From positions 186,001 to 250,000 of the forward strand of contig DUSX01000017.1 in NCBI GenBank assembly GCA_012842395.1: a stretch of DNA of 64,000 nt, read 5' to 3'. The stretch is from Bacillota bacterium (lineage in GTDB: Bacteria > Bacillota > SHA-98 > UBA4971). The notes under the pieces were generated by a model. The model did not search any database. It had not been told where the DNA came from and was given only the letters and a program-made list of their open reading frames with translations. Both the position numbers and the translations under genes were made by a program. Below are positions 17,645 to 27,071 of the stretch, piece after piece; the stretch's first letter is position 1, and every line of letters begins with the position of its first letter.

Positions 17645-19591
17645 CTATCCGACCACTGCGTCAACCATCGACAGCACCTGGGACCTTGCCGAGTTCCTCT
17701 GGCGAGTCGCACCGCCCGGGCAGGCCACAACGCAAGCGCCGCATCCCTCGCAGAGGACCTCGTTCACGGCCGCCACGCGCCGCCTCTCGTCGAGCGTGCG
17801 AGCGTCGTACGGACACGCGTCCACGCACACGCCGCACCCGCTGCACAACTCCTCGTCCACCACGGCCACGGTCGGCGCGTGCGCAAGCCGTTCGGCGGAG
17901 AAGAGCGCAAGCACCTTTGCAGCGGCTGAGCCAGCCTGGGTCACGGTGTCCGGAATGTCCTTGGGGGCCTGGGCGCATCCGGCGATGTACACGCCTCGCG
18001 TGAGACTTTCTACCGGACGAAGCTTGGGATGCGCTTCAGAGAAGAACCCGTACTGGTCCGTAGCAGCCTTCAGTGCCCTCGCAAGCTCTTTCGCGCCGCT
18101 TGCGGGCACGATGGCCGTGGCAAGCACAACCATGTCCGCGCGGATCTCCACTTTCTTGCCGGAGAGGGTGTCTACGCCGAACACCACGAGGCTGTCACCG
18201 TCCTGGAACACCCGGGCGACCCTGCCCCTCAGGTACAGCACTCCTTCTTCGGTGGCTTGCAGCACGAACTCCTCGTAGCCCTTGCCCCCGGCGCGGATGT
18301 CCATATAGAAGATGTACGGCTGACCATCAGGCACCTTGTGCTTGTATAGACGGGCGTGTTTGGCCGTGTACATGCAGCAGATCTTGGAGCAATACGGATA
18401 CCCTTTCTCCTGGTCACGGGACCCCACACACTGGATGAACACGACCTCTTTCGGCACCTTGCCGTCGGACGGGCGCCTTATCTCCCCCTGGGTCGGGCCG
18501 GACGCGGAGTTGAGGCGCTCGAACTCGAGGCCGTCTATGACGTCGGGATAGACGCCGTACCCGTATTCACCCACTTGCGCCTTGGGGTAGAGGTCGTAGC
18601 CCGTGGCAACCACGATGGCCCCCACCTTCTCCTCGAGGAGCACATCGCATTGCCCGAAGTCGACGGCTCCCACCGGACACACCTTCTCGCAAATCCCGCA
18701 CTTGCCTTTCGTGAAATGCCTGCAGGCCTCGGCGTGGATCACGGGTTTGTGGGGAACAGCCTGCGGGAAAGCGATAGCTATCGCCGGCTCCTCCGCGTGA
18801 CCCCGCTCGAACGAAGACAACGTTCTCGACGGGCATTTCTCACTGCACACACCGCAGCCGGTGCAGACGTCCCAATTGACGTAGGTCGCTCTCCTACGGA
18901 TCCTTACGGAGAAATTCCCCACATACCCTGACACCGACTCGATCTCGCTGTTTGTGATGAGCTTGATCAAGGGGTGTCTGCCCACCTCCGAGGTCTTCGG
19001 CGTGAGGATGCACTGCGAGCAATCGAGGGTCGGGAACGTCTCCGAGAGCTGCGCCATGTGACCGCCGATATACGGCAGACGCTCTACGAGCACGACCTCG
19101 TGCCCGGCATCGGCGATGTCCAGCGCGGCCTGCATGCCCGCGATGCCGGCGCCCACGACGAGCGCGCGCCTGGTCACGGGCACAGACAACGGCACCAGGG
19201 GCTCATCGCCTCGGACTTTCTCGAATGATGCCCGAACCAGCTCAACAGCCTTGTCCGTCGCCCGGTCCGGTTCGTCCTGGTGAGGCCAGCTACATTGCTC
19301 GCGGATGTTTGCGATCTCGCACCTGTATGGGTTCAGCCCGGCGCTCTCCGCCACCGCCTGAAACGTGGCCTCATGCATGGCGGGCGAACACGCTGCCACG
19401 ACCACGCTGTCGAGCCGCTCCCTCTTGACAGCATCTCTGATGAGCTGTTGCCCCGGGTCAGAGCACATGTACCGGTAGTCTTGGGCGAAGGCGACTCCCG
19501 GCCAGCCAGAAACCTCCCGAACCACCCTCGCCACATCCACGACCCCTCCGATGTTCAGGCCACACCAGCACACGAACACGCCTGTTCTCAT
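17645..19591 (-). CDS. hdrA: Heterodisulfide reductase subunit A-like protein
   Basis: A 648-residue canonical-length HdrA. It has the N-terminal domain GVFVCWCGLNIGG, the FAD fold ALVVGAGIAGMQAALDIADA, the cysteine set FPTLDCSQCILTPK, and 4Fe-4S motifs CTGCGVCSEKCP, CGICEKVCP, CSGCGVCVDACPY and CEGCGACVVACP. In characterised systems HdrA is the flavin hub of electron bifurcation between HdrBC and ferredoxin. It overlaps the hdrB stop by 4 bp, so the two are translationally coupled. Confidence 0.95.
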   Translation of the reverse strand: MRTGVFVCWCGLNIGGVVDVARVVREVSGWPGVAFAQDYRYMCSDPGQQLIRDAVKRERLDSVVVAACSPAMHEATFQAVAESAGLNPYRCEIANIREQCSWPHQDEPDRATDKAVELVRASFEKVRGDEPLVPLSVPVTRRALVVGAGIAGMQAALDIADAGHEVVLVERLPYIGGHMAQLSETFPTLDCSQCILTPKTSEVGRHPLIKLITNSEIESVSGYVGNFSVRIRRRATYVNWDVCTGCGVCSEKCPSRTLSSFERGHAEEPAIAIAFPQAVPHKPVIHAEACRHFTKGKCGICEKVCPVGAVDFGQCDVLLEEKVGAIVVATGYDLYPKAQVGEYGYGVYPDVIDGLEFERLNSASGPTQGEIRRPSDGKVPKEVVFIQCVGSRDQEKGYPYCSKICCMYTAKHARLYKHKVPDGQPYIFYMDIRAGGKGYEEFVLQATEEGVLYLRGRVARVFQDGDSLVVFGVDTLSGKKVEIRADMVVLATAIVPASGAKELARALKAATDQYGFFSEAHPKLRPVESLTRGVYIAGCAQAPKDIPDTVTQAGSAAAKVLALFSAERLAHAPTVAVVDEELCSGCGVCVDACPYDARTLDERRRVAAVNEVLCEGCGACVVACPGGATRQRNSARSQVLSMVDAVVG

Positions 19592-20469
19592 GCCGTAACC
19601 TCACTCCCCATGGACCGGACCGAGCGCACGAGCGGCGCAGGAGAAATCAAATGGTTCTCAAGGGCCAACACGTCCTCCGGCAGGCCTAGGGCGAGGGCGA
19701 GGAGCTGCGTGAAATAGACGACCGGGACGCCTCTTGCGGCACGGCCGCCGGCGCCCTGCTGTGACGCGTCGAGATTGTACTGGCACAGAGGGCAGCTCGT
19801 CACGATGACCTGGGCTCCCCTCGCCTTCGCCGATTCGACCACCTTTCTGCTCGGCTCGGAAGCAGGCTCCCCGGGTTCGAGCGCGACATAGCTCCCGCAA
19901 CACTCTATCTTGTAGGGGTAGTCCACTACTCTGCACCCGAGGGCGGCAAGAAAGTCCTCAAGGATGTGAGGGGATTCCGGGTCATCGAACGCAAGCTCGT
20001 CGTGGGGACGTAGGAGGAGGCAACCGTAATACGGAGCGGCGGCGAGGTCAGCGAGGGATCCGGTCGCGCGCCGGGCGAGCGTCTCGAAGCCTACATCGTC
20101 GCGGAGCACCTCAAGAAAGTGACGGACCTCGACCTCGCCCTCGTAATCCGCCTCGATGAAGGAGTTCACCTTGTCGCGGCGGTCGGCGTCGGTGCGCATC
20201 ACGTGGTTTGTGCGTTTCAGCACGTTGTAGCAGGCGGAGCACAACGTCACAAGGCGCCCGCCCATCTTGCTGGCGGACGCGAGGGCCCGAGCCGGAGACA
20301 CGAGCGGAAAGGAGTTGTCTGCCTGGAGCGGAAACGTAGCCCCACAGCACTGCCACTCCGGGAGTTCCTCAAGATGGATGCCGAGGACGCGCGCCGAGGC
20401 GAGGGCTGATTTCTCGAAGCCTCTGGCCTTCCCCCGAAGGGTGCATCCGGGGAAATACGCGTAGCCCAT
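19588..20469 (-). CDS. hdrB: Heterodisulfide reductase subunit B-like protein
   Basis: A 293-residue protein with two CCG domains: CCGATFPL with a later CSACYNVLKRTNH, and CCGSYVALEPG with CPLCQYNLD. In methanogen HdrB these ligate the non-cubane 4Fe-4S clusters that reduce disulfides. This organism probably lacks CoM-S-S-CoB, so the true acceptor is unknown; the fumarate-reductase subunits downstream are candidates. The ATG has only a weak ribosome site. Confidence 0.93.
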   Translation of the reverse strand: MGYAYFPGCTLRGKARGFEKSALASARVLGIHLEELPEWQCCGATFPLQADNSFPLVSPARALASASKMGGRLVTLCSACYNVLKRTNHVMRTDADRRDKVNSFIEADYEGEVEVRHFLEVLRDDVGFETLARRATGSLADLAAAPYYGCLLLRPHDELAFDDPESPHILEDFLAALGCRVVDYPYKIECCGSYVALEPGEPASEPSRKVVESAKARGAQVIVTSCPLCQYNLDASQQGAGGRAARGVPVVYFTQLLALALGLPEDVLALENHLISPAPLVRSVRSMGSEVTA

Positions 20470-20601
20470 CTCGCTTCGCCACGAACCGCCTCTGCCATCC
20501 AGCGGTGGTTCGCGGCAACCCTCCTCCCTTATTCCTCGTCCGGGTCGAAGAAGCCTTTACTCCCTAACCTCCCTGTCCACGCTGCCCATCGTCGGGCGCC
20601 T

Positions 20602-21000
20602 TCACGTGTACTTTCTGAAGCCAGCAACGAATGCCTGCTCCGGCGCGTTGTCGAGAACGTGTTCCGGAAGGCCCGCGGGGTCCACGTGCCTTCCACCAGA
20701 GCGTAAGAGCGTCACGCGCAGCGCCTCCATGACGTTCGGCAGGCTCACGCCCCTCGGACAGCGTGCGCTGCAAGCAAGGCACGATGCGCAGACCCAGATC
20801 GCGCGGGAAGCAAGCGCCTCTTCAACGCAACCGAGCTGGACAAGCCTCACTACCTGGTGCGGCAGGAGATCCATCGACGCTCCCATGACACACCCCGCCG
20901 AGCACTTGCCACACTGGTAGCACGAGACGACGTCCTCACCGCTGATGTCCAGCAGTCTCCGTCTGCTGTCGTTGCTCACCAAGTCTCGCGTGAGCCTCAA
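20602..21000 (-). CDS. hdrC: Heterodisulfide reductase subunit C-like protein
   Basis: A 132-residue 4Fe-4S protein with CYQCGKCSAGC and CASCLACSARCPRG, ending FVAGFRKYT as HdrC proteins do. It passes electrons between HdrA and HdrB. It is shorter than many HdrC proteins but has both clusters and the normal end. Translation seems to start at TTG behind GGGGAGCG; the nearby ATG is out of frame. The upstream gap contains a family A repeat. Confidence 0.9.
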   Translation of the reverse strand: MRLTRDLVSNDSRRRLLDISGEDVVSCYQCGKCSAGCVMGASMDLLPHQVVRLVQLGCVEEALASRAIWVCASCLACSARCPRGVSLPNVMEALRVTLLRSGGRHVDPAGLPEHVLDNAPEQAFVAGFRKYT

Positions 21001-21022
21001 AGTCCATCGCTCCCCGGCCGCG

Positions 21023-21236
21023 CCCGGCCACGACTAAGCAGATCGCCACAAGTTCGCGCTGCTTTTCAGCGCGCAAGTCTTGTCCGGGGTTGCCGGTGTT
21101 GCCCTCCGGGGACGGCGCGCTTGCGGCGCGCCTCGTTCGAATTTGGCACACGGGCTGGCCAAATTCTCCACGCCCCGTCGTGCAAGCACCGGCAACCCTA
21201 GCACCCCCAAGAAAAGGGGCGAAAACTTCTGGCGCC
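21023..21236. repeat. Family A palindromic repeat (A2), with an uninterrupted family B target site
   Basis: The core, read on the minus strand, is TGCTTGCACGACGGGGCGTG followed by GAGAATTTGGC, then an inner hairpin and GGCAACCC-type arms. The right end is ACTTCTGGCGCC. Its left flank at 21023-21070 matches the sequence surrounding the family B element at 27345-27453 but without the insertion, with CCACA at 21046-21050 at the junction. The region lies between hdrC and the malic enzyme gene and has no coding capacity. Confidence 0.75.
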
Positions 21237-21267
21237 ATGCTTAGGCCGCCGGGCGTGCGATCTTGCT

Positions 21268-22605
21268 TCAAACCCTGGGTGCCTTCTTCACGATCCCGTT
21301 TTCCATGAGCAACTTCGCGGTCTCACGCGATCGGCTGATCATGGCCTCAGCGTTCTTGTATAGTTCGTCCCATGTTAGAGCGAGACGCGCCACTCCTTGC
21401 TCGATGGCTTTCCTGCCCACAGCTGCGGCTTCCCTTGGGTAGACCTCCCACTCGTCCATCGTGGGGATGATGTAGTCGCGAGAGAGGCCTTTGTCCTCGG
21501 CACATCTCGCAAGCTCGAGAGCGGCGGCGAGACACATCTCATCGGTGATGGTCTTCGCCCTGACGTCCAGGGTGCCTCTGAAGATCGCGGGGAATCCCAG
21601 CGAGTTGTTGACCTGGTTCGGAAAATCGGACCGTCCGGTCGCCACGACAGCCGCCCCGGCTTCCGTTGCGTCCCATGGCCATATCTCAGGCACGGGATTG
21701 GCGCACGCGAACACGATCGCGTCGTTCGCCATCGACCTCACCCACTCAGGATGGATCACGCCCGGGCCGGGCTTGGAGAGCGCTATCACCACGTCCGCTC
21801 CGCGCATGGCATCGGGGACTTGGCCATCAAGGCCGCGCTCGTTGGTTCGCTGTGCAAGCTCCCACTTTTCCTTGTGAGTCTTGGCAAGCTCCGTGCGGCC
21901 TTTGTGAAGCGTGCCTTTGGTATCGCACATCACTATCCTGCCGGGATCTGCGCCCGCAGCGATTATGAGCCACGCGGTGCGGATGTTGGCAGCGCCTGCA
22001 CCGATCATGGCGATGTTCACCTTGGCGAGGTCCTTCCCCACCAACTTCAAGGCGTTCACGAGGCCTGCGACCGTCACCGCTGCCGTGCCCTGCTGGTCGT
22101 CGTGCCAGACGGGGATCTCGGCTTCCTCACGTAACCGCTCGAGCACATAGAAACATTTGGGTTGCTCGATGTCCTCGAGGTTCACCCCACCGAAAGACGG
22201 CTGGATCCACTTCACTGCGGAGATTATCTCGTCGGGATCCTTCGTTGCAAGACAGATCGGGAACGCGTCCACGCCACCCAAGTACTTGAAGAGCAGGGCC
22301 TTGCCTTCCATCACAGGTAGGCCGGCTTCCGGCCCGATGTCGCCGAGGCCTAGCACCCTCGTGCCATCGGACACCACGGCAACTGTGTTCCATTTGTTGG
22401 TGTAGGAGTAAACAAGCTCCCTGTTCTGTGCGATCTCCTTGCAGGGAGCGGCGACGCCGGGTGAATACCATATAGCAAAATCCTGGAAGTCACGGATCTC
22501 GCACTTGGGAATCGTTTCGATCTTTCCCCGATAAAAAGGGTGAAGCTTCAGCGCATCTTCCGCAGGCTTCTTTGCCTTCGCAACAAGATCTTCTTTCTCG
22601 CTCAC
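21268..22605 (-). CDS. Malic enzyme (malate dehydrogenase, oxaloacetate-decarboxylating)
   Basis: A malic enzyme of about 445 residues catalysing reversible oxidative decarboxylation of malate to pyruvate with NAD(P). Characteristic pieces are WYSPGVAAPCKEI, LGLGDIGPEAGLPVMEGKALLFK, the metal/substrate region VWHDDQQGTAAV, the nucleotide fold MIGAGAANIRTAWLI and FPNQVNNSLGFPAIFRG. Length is typical of the short bacterial type without a phosphotransacetylase tail. A GTG start behind AGAGGGGG is preferred; an ATG eight codons upstream is possible. It is the first gene of the array leading to hdr, frd, kor and suc. Confidence 0.94.
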   Translation of the reverse strand: MSEKEDLVAKAKKPAEDALKLHPFYRGKIETIPKCEIRDFQDFAIWYSPGVAAPCKEIAQNRELVYSYTNKWNTVAVVSDGTRVLGLGDIGPEAGLPVMEGKALLFKYLGGVDAFPICLATKDPDEIISAVKWIQPSFGGVNLEDIEQPKCFYVLERLREEAEIPVWHDDQQGTAAVTVAGLVNALKLVGKDLAKVNIAMIGAGAANIRTAWLIIAAGADPGRIVMCDTKGTLHKGRTELAKTHKEKWELAQRTNERGLDGQVPDAMRGADVVIALSKPGPGVIHPEWVRSMANDAIVFACANPVPEIWPWDATEAGAAVVATGRSDFPNQVNNSLGFPAIFRGTLDVRAKTITDEMCLAAALELARCAEDKGLSRDYIIPTMDEWEVYPREAAAVGRKAIEQGVARLALTWDELYKNAEAMISRSRETAKLLMENGIVKKAPRV

Positions 22606-22650
22606 GCCACCGATGCCCCCTCTTTCCATTATTGCAAGTATCTAAGTATG

Positions 22651-22835
22651 TCGCCAAAAGCTCGCGCTAGTTTCCGGCAGAGGGGTCCTGCCCAGGGTCA
22701 CCGGTGCTTGCACGACGGGGCGTGGAGAATTCGGCAGGCTTGCGCGCCGAATTCGAACCAGGCGCGCCGCAAGCGCGCGGTCCCCAGAGGGCAACAACGG
22801 CAACCCTGGCAGCGTCAAGAAAGGAGACGACGTAC
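22651..22835. repeat. Family A palindromic repeat (A3)
   Basis: A plus-oriented copy with GGTGCTTGCACGACGGGGCG, then GTGGAGAATTCGG, the GCGCGCCGCAAGCGCGC block and an arm ending CAAGAAAGGAGACGACGTA. It aligns well with the reverse complement of the copy at about 21.08-21.24 kb. It occupies most of the 327-bp gap upstream of the malic enzyme. The rest of the gap shows only a short direct repeat (GAGTCACTAC twice near 22885). Confidence 0.8.
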
Positions 22836-22932
22836 CCACGCCCGACCCCGTCGCCCACAGCGGCCGCGAACAGCGAGCGCGAGTCACTACCGAGTCACTA
22901 CGAGGAACCATGAGTCCGAGAGCCGCAAGAAA

Positions 22933-23178
22933 CTAAAGCCTGGCTAGATCGTCCGGTATCCTCGCATCTCCGATACGCCCGCAAGACATCGGACACTTCC
23001 AAGCCAGGCCATGCCGCTCTGCGACCCGGGATGCCTCCCTCGCACGCCGCAGTCGGTGGGTCGATCTCAAGGCCGACCCCACCACTTTGTACAGTTCCTC
23101 GGCCGCGATCCCGGTCGGGGGTTTCGCGTGCTCGCCGAAGAACATTGTTCGCTGCATCACAGAGTTTTCCTTCAACAT
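22933..23178 (-). CDS. Hypothetical small protein, 81 residues
   Basis: An open frame follows the TRAP permease on the same strand, with third-position GC similar to real genes. The protein (GEHAKPPTGIAAEELYKVVG, then an Arg-rich helix and a Cys-containing end) has no recognised domain. The ribosome site is poor, and a TTG start at 23241 would add 21 residues. It may be a minor operon member or a gene remnant. Confidence 0.35.
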   Translation of the reverse strand: MLKENSVMQRTMFFGEHAKPPTGIAAEELYKVVGSALRSTHRLRRAREASRVAERHGLAWKCPMSCGRIGDARIPDDLARL

Positions 23179-23271
23179 GGCGGCCACAAAACCCTTCTCG
23201 TCCGTTCCCCGCGCCTCACACGGCAACCCTTTCCTCCACAAAGCCGAACCCGCACCGAGTAGCCCGTCATG

Positions 23272-25290
23272 TCATCGCGAGCGCGGCAGCCCCGTTTGAG
23301 GCCTCCCTCGCCGCACTCTAGCAACTTGAGCTGCGTACACGGCACCTATCACCAAAAGCCCGATGATATCAGTGGAGATGTGAGGGTGGATGAGCAGGAG
23401 CCCTCCGATGAAAAGAAGCAGCCTTTCCACGACCCCCGCCGACGTGAGGAGCCATCCCTCCACCGCCGCGCCGACCGCGATCATGCCGATGACGGCGCCG
23501 ATTATGATTCTGGCGGTGTCCAGCCACGACACCGTGCCGATAAGGAGCAGCGAAGGAGCATACACGAAAAAGTACGGGATCAAGAACGCTGCTATGGATA
23601 GCTTGGTGGCCTCGATCCCGGTCTTTACGGGGTTCGATTTCGCTATCCCTGCCCCGGCGAAAGCCGCAAGAGCCACGGGCGGCGTCACGTCGGCAACGAT
23701 CCCGAAATAGAACGCGAACATGTGCGCAGCCATCACCGGCACACCGAGCTTCATAAGGGCTGGCGCCGCTATGGTCGATGTGATGACGTAGTTCGCCGTG
23801 GTCGGCGCGCCCATCCCGAGCACCAAGGACGTCAACATCGTGAAGAAAAGCGTGGGAAGGAGCTGGCCTCGGGCCAAGAGGATGAGACCGTTTGCGAGCT
23901 TCAAACCGAGGCCGGTGAGGGTGACGGTCCCAACGATCATGCCCGCCGCGGCACACGCTATCACAACACCGAGGGCGTTCCTGGCTCCCTGCTCGAGCGC
24001 GGTGACGACATCCCGGGGTTTCATTCTGGTCGCCCTGGAGAGACAGCTCGCCAACACCGCCACGACGAGGCCCCAAAGCGCCGCTCTCATCGGAGTGCTG
24101 CCCTCGACGAGCAGATAGACGATTGCTACCAAGGGGAGGAACAGCTGCCCGCGCTGGCGCATAATATCCCAGAACCTCGGCAACTGCTCTTTGGGAAGGC
24201 CACGGAGGCCGGTCTTCTTGGCCTCGAGGTGGACGACGATGAACACACCGGTGAAATAGAGGATGGCCGGGATGATAGCTGACTTCGCGACTTGCAGGTA
24301 CGGAACCCCGATGAACTCCGCCATCAGGAAGGCAGCCGCACCCATGATCGGGGGCATGATCTGACCGCCGGTCGACGCCGACGCCTCAACCGCTCCCGCG
24401 AACTCCGGCCGGTATCCGAGCCTTTTCATCATGGGAATCGTGAAGCTCCCGGACCCAACCGTGTTAGCAACAGAGCTCCCGGACACCGTTCCTTCGAGAG
24501 CACTCGTGATGACAGCGACCTTCGCTGGGCCACCCGCTGCGTGGCCGGCTATGGAGTTCGCGATGTCTATGAAGAATTGCCCGATGCCGGTCTTCTCTAG
24601 AAACGCCCCGAAGAGGATGAAAAGGAATATGAACGTGGATGAGACGCCGAGCGGGATGCCGAAGATCCCCTCGGTGGTATAGAACATGTGCCCTACCAGC
24701 CTCTCGAGAGACGCGCCGCGATGCCCGAAGAACCCAGGCACGTATCGTCCGAAATGCGCATAAGCAAGGAAACACCCCACGACGACCAGTATCGGAGTCC
24801 CCACCACGCGTCTCGTAGCCTCGAGCACGAGAAGGATGCCGATGGCGCCCACGGCTATGTCGGTCGCAGTGTAGGCGCCCGCCCGCACCAAGAGCGCCTC
24901 GAAATTCACGACGAGATAGCCCATGACCAGAGCACCGGCGGCGGCCAACCCCACGTCGTACCACGCCAGCGTGCGAATGCCTTTGCGGGATGCCGGGTAG
25001 AGAAGATACGCCAGCACCACGCCGAATCCCAGGTGCACGGCCCTTTGTATCTGTGCAGGGAGGACGCCGAAGGCTGCGGTATAGAGCTGGAAAACGGAGA
25101 ACGCAACCGCGATGACGCCCACGACAACCGAATAGATCCCCGGGATCCTCCGGTACGCGGACTCCCTGTCATACTTCATGAGGATATCCTCGATCTCAGC
25201 CTGGCTTACGGGCTTTTCCTCCGCAATGTCTCGGGGCGCGCCCGGGCCTTCCCCGACTCCCTTCGGAGCCTCCCCTATCCTCTTTTCCAC
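23272..25290 (-). CDS. TRAP transporter fused 4TM/12TM permease (TAXI type)
   Basis: A 672-residue inner-membrane protein. An N-terminal cytoplasmic stretch is followed by DctQ-like helices (IYSVVVGVIAVAFSVFQLY) and then the DctM-like large domain with GQIMPPIMGAAAFLMAEFIG and VLGMGAPTTANYVITS. Fused QM permeases are typical of TAXI-type TRAP systems, which use a Na+ or H+ gradient and a periplasmic-type binding protein. The start is a GTG behind GGGGAGG, overlapping the DUF1850 gene. The substrate is probably a dicarboxylate or related acid, inferred only from nearby malic enzyme. Confidence 0.93.
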   Translation of the reverse strand: MEKRIGEAPKGVGEGPGAPRDIAEEKPVSQAEIEDILMKYDRESAYRRIPGIYSVVVGVIAVAFSVFQLYTAAFGVLPAQIQRAVHLGFGVVLAYLLYPASRKGIRTLAWYDVGLAAAGALVMGYLVVNFEALLVRAGAYTATDIAVGAIGILLVLEATRRVVGTPILVVVGCFLAYAHFGRYVPGFFGHRGASLERLVGHMFYTTEGIFGIPLGVSSTFIFLFILFGAFLEKTGIGQFFIDIANSIAGHAAGGPAKVAVITSALEGTVSGSSVANTVGSGSFTIPMMKRLGYRPEFAGAVEASASTGGQIMPPIMGAAAFLMAEFIGVPYLQVAKSAIIPAILYFTGVFIVVHLEAKKTGLRGLPKEQLPRFWDIMRQRGQLFLPLVAIVYLLVEGSTPMRAALWGLVVAVLASCLSRATRMKPRDVVTALEQGARNALGVVIACAAAGMIVGTVTLTGLGLKLANGLILLARGQLLPTLFFTMLTSLVLGMGAPTTANYVITSTIAAPALMKLGVPVMAAHMFAFYFGIVADVTPPVALAAFAGAGIAKSNPVKTGIEATKLSIAAFLIPYFFVYAPSLLLIGTVSWLDTARIIIGAVIGMIAVGAAVEGWLLTSAGVVERLLLFIGGLLLIHPHISTDIIGLLVIGAVYAAQVARVRRGRPQTGLPRSR

Positions 25291-25886
25291 CAGAACCTCC
25301 CCCTGAACAAGAATGCAGCCGCGGGGGCATGAACCACCCTCAGGGTGAGGGCCGTCCCCGGCTCCGCCAGGTTCGCAAGCACAACGGTCTCGCCGGGGAT
25401 CGTAAGCGCATGCCCAGGTACCGAGCTTACGGCCAGCCGAAGTTCGCCGATGCGCCGGCGAAGCCCGGTGATTCTCATCCTCCCCCCGTCCAGGACAAAT
25501 CGAGCGCCCTTGTCGGCGGTCGTTGGCAGCCCGGCGCCGAAGGATTCGTATACCGTCTCGACGAGGTAGATCGCAAGGTCCGGACCGACTGCGAAGACCT
25601 CGCGGACCGGGGTCCGTTCCACAGAGTGAACGAACCTCACCTCGAACCTGGCTCCAACCGACACCGGGGCGAAGTGCAATAGGGGACCGAGCGGGCTCTC
25701 CCTTACCTCGAGGGCCACTAGCCCGGGAACGAGCGACGCCACCCCGGCTGCCAGAATCACCAGCGCAAGCGCGGTTATAGCGCGCCCCTTGCGTCCTTCA
25801 CCCTGAGGGAGTCTCCCTATGCATCCGGCATCATCATCGCGACGCCCCATGGGCGAGCCGCTGGCCATCCCCTCACTCGCACCCAC
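25275..25886 (-). CDS. DUF1850 protein, TRAP accessory
   Basis: A 203-residue protein with one N-terminal transmembrane segment (ITALALVILAAGVASLVPG) followed by a beta-rich external domain. FVHSVERTPVREVF and YESFGAGLPT are the recognisable DUF1850 features. Genes of this family usually lie beside TAXI TRAP permeases, exactly as here, but their role is not settled. A GTG start follows the SBP stop by 1 bp; in-frame ATGs lie 6 and 12 codons later. Confidence 0.85.
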   Translation of the reverse strand: MGASEGMASGSPMGRRDDDAGCIGRLPQGEGRKGRAITALALVILAAGVASLVPGLVALEVRESPLGPLLHFAPVSVGARFEVRFVHSVERTPVREVFAVGPDLAIYLVETVYESFGAGLPTTADKGARFVLDGGRMRITGLRRRIGELRLAVSSVPGHALTIPGETVVLANLAEPGTALTLRVVHAPAAAFLFRGRFWWKRG

Positions 25887-25887
25887 G

Positions 25888-26847
25888 TCATTTCACGAGA
25901 CCTTTTTCTCTGAAATACCTCTCGGCCCCGGGATGCAGCGGCGTGCTGACGCCCGTGAGAGCGCCCGCCAGGGTTATCTCGCTGCCCTTGGCGTGGGCCT
26001 TCGCAAGTTCGGGGAGGTTCTCGAATAGCGCCCGGGTCATCTGGTAGACCAGACCTGCGTCAAGGTCCGACCGCGCGATGAGAACCGCCTGGACCGCCAC
26101 GGTTTTCGCGTCTTTGGTCTGGTTGATGTATGTCCCTGCGGGGATGACGGCCTCGCCGTAGAAGCCATACTTGCCATGTAGCTTCTTGTACATGTCCTGC
26201 GGGATCTCGACGATCTTGATCTTGTGCTGCGTAGCCACGTCTTGGATCCCGGCGTTCGGTATGCCCGACGTAACGAAGAAGGCATCGATGTGCTTGTCCT
26301 TGAAGGCTTCCGCGGACTCGGCGAAACTCAAGTACTGCACCTGGGCAAGGTCTTTGTAACTAAGGCCGTACGCTTCAAGGATCTGCCTCGCGTTCGCCTC
26401 GGTTCCGCTGCCAGGCGCTCCGACCGACACCCTCTTCCCCTTGAGGTCGGCCACGGAGTTTATCCCGGAACTCGCGGACGCGACGATCTGGATAAGCTCA
26501 GGGTAAAGAGAGGCAATCACGCCGAAGCTCTGTAGCTTTCCGTCCTTCTCGAAAAACTCCGTCCCGTTCCAGGCGTAGTCCGCGGTGTCGGTCTGCACGA
26601 GCGCGAGATCAACTTCCTTCTGATGAATCATCCTCAAGTTCGCGATGGAAGCACCCGTGCTCTGGACGGTGACATTGACATCCTTCACCTTCTCGTTGAT
26701 GAGCTGCGCCATCGCACCGCCCAGAGGATAGTAGGTCCCCGCCGTTCCGCCAGTGGCCATGACAAGCTGTGCCACAGCCGCAAACGACGCGGACGCCACG
26801 CCGAGCACAAGACACATGGTGACAGCGGCCAACACGACTCTTCTCAT
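25888..26847 (-). CDS. TAXI family TRAP transporter solute-binding protein
   Basis: A 319-residue exported binding protein. The signal peptide is MRRVVLAAVTMCLVLGVASASFA. The mature protein begins AQLVMATGGTAGTYYPLGGAMA, the hallmark of TAXI proteins, and contains the conserved VSVGAPGSGTEANARQILEAYG. The ATG follows GGGGAGG. It is the first gene of a minus-strand operon with the DUF1850 protein and fused permease. The bound substrate cannot be deduced. Confidence 0.94.
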   Translation of the reverse strand: MRRVVLAAVTMCLVLGVASASFAAVAQLVMATGGTAGTYYPLGGAMAQLINEKVKDVNVTVQSTGASIANLRMIHQKEVDLALVQTDTADYAWNGTEFFEKDGKLQSFGVIASLYPELIQIVASASSGINSVADLKGKRVSVGAPGSGTEANARQILEAYGLSYKDLAQVQYLSFAESAEAFKDKHIDAFFVTSGIPNAGIQDVATQHKIKIVEIPQDMYKKLHGKYGFYGEAVIPAGTYINQTKDAKTVAVQAVLIARSDLDAGLVYQMTRALFENLPELAKAHAKGSEITLAGALTGVSTPLHPGAERYFREKGLVK

Positions 26848-27071
26848 TTCCTAGGCCTCCCCACCCAGAGATTCCTTAGAATCGGTTGATTACTCTTTCA
26901 AGAGCGATCATTCGACGGACCCGGGCGTCTTCCTTCCCTAGGCGCCTGCCCCGGCTCTCCGCCTTCGGCTTGGCTTGCAAGTGAAACCGCGCGCCCGCCC
27001 GTGCCATCGCCGGACCGCCGGGGGCTCGCCTGAGGGGTTTTTCGAAGATCCGCCCGACGCCCCTGACTAGT

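Noticed and set aside
22885-22908. GAGTCACTAC direct repeat, considered as a regulatory or CRISPR-like repeat
   Set aside because: There are only two copies with no spacer pattern, and nothing resembling a CRISPR array or cas genes is found in the window.
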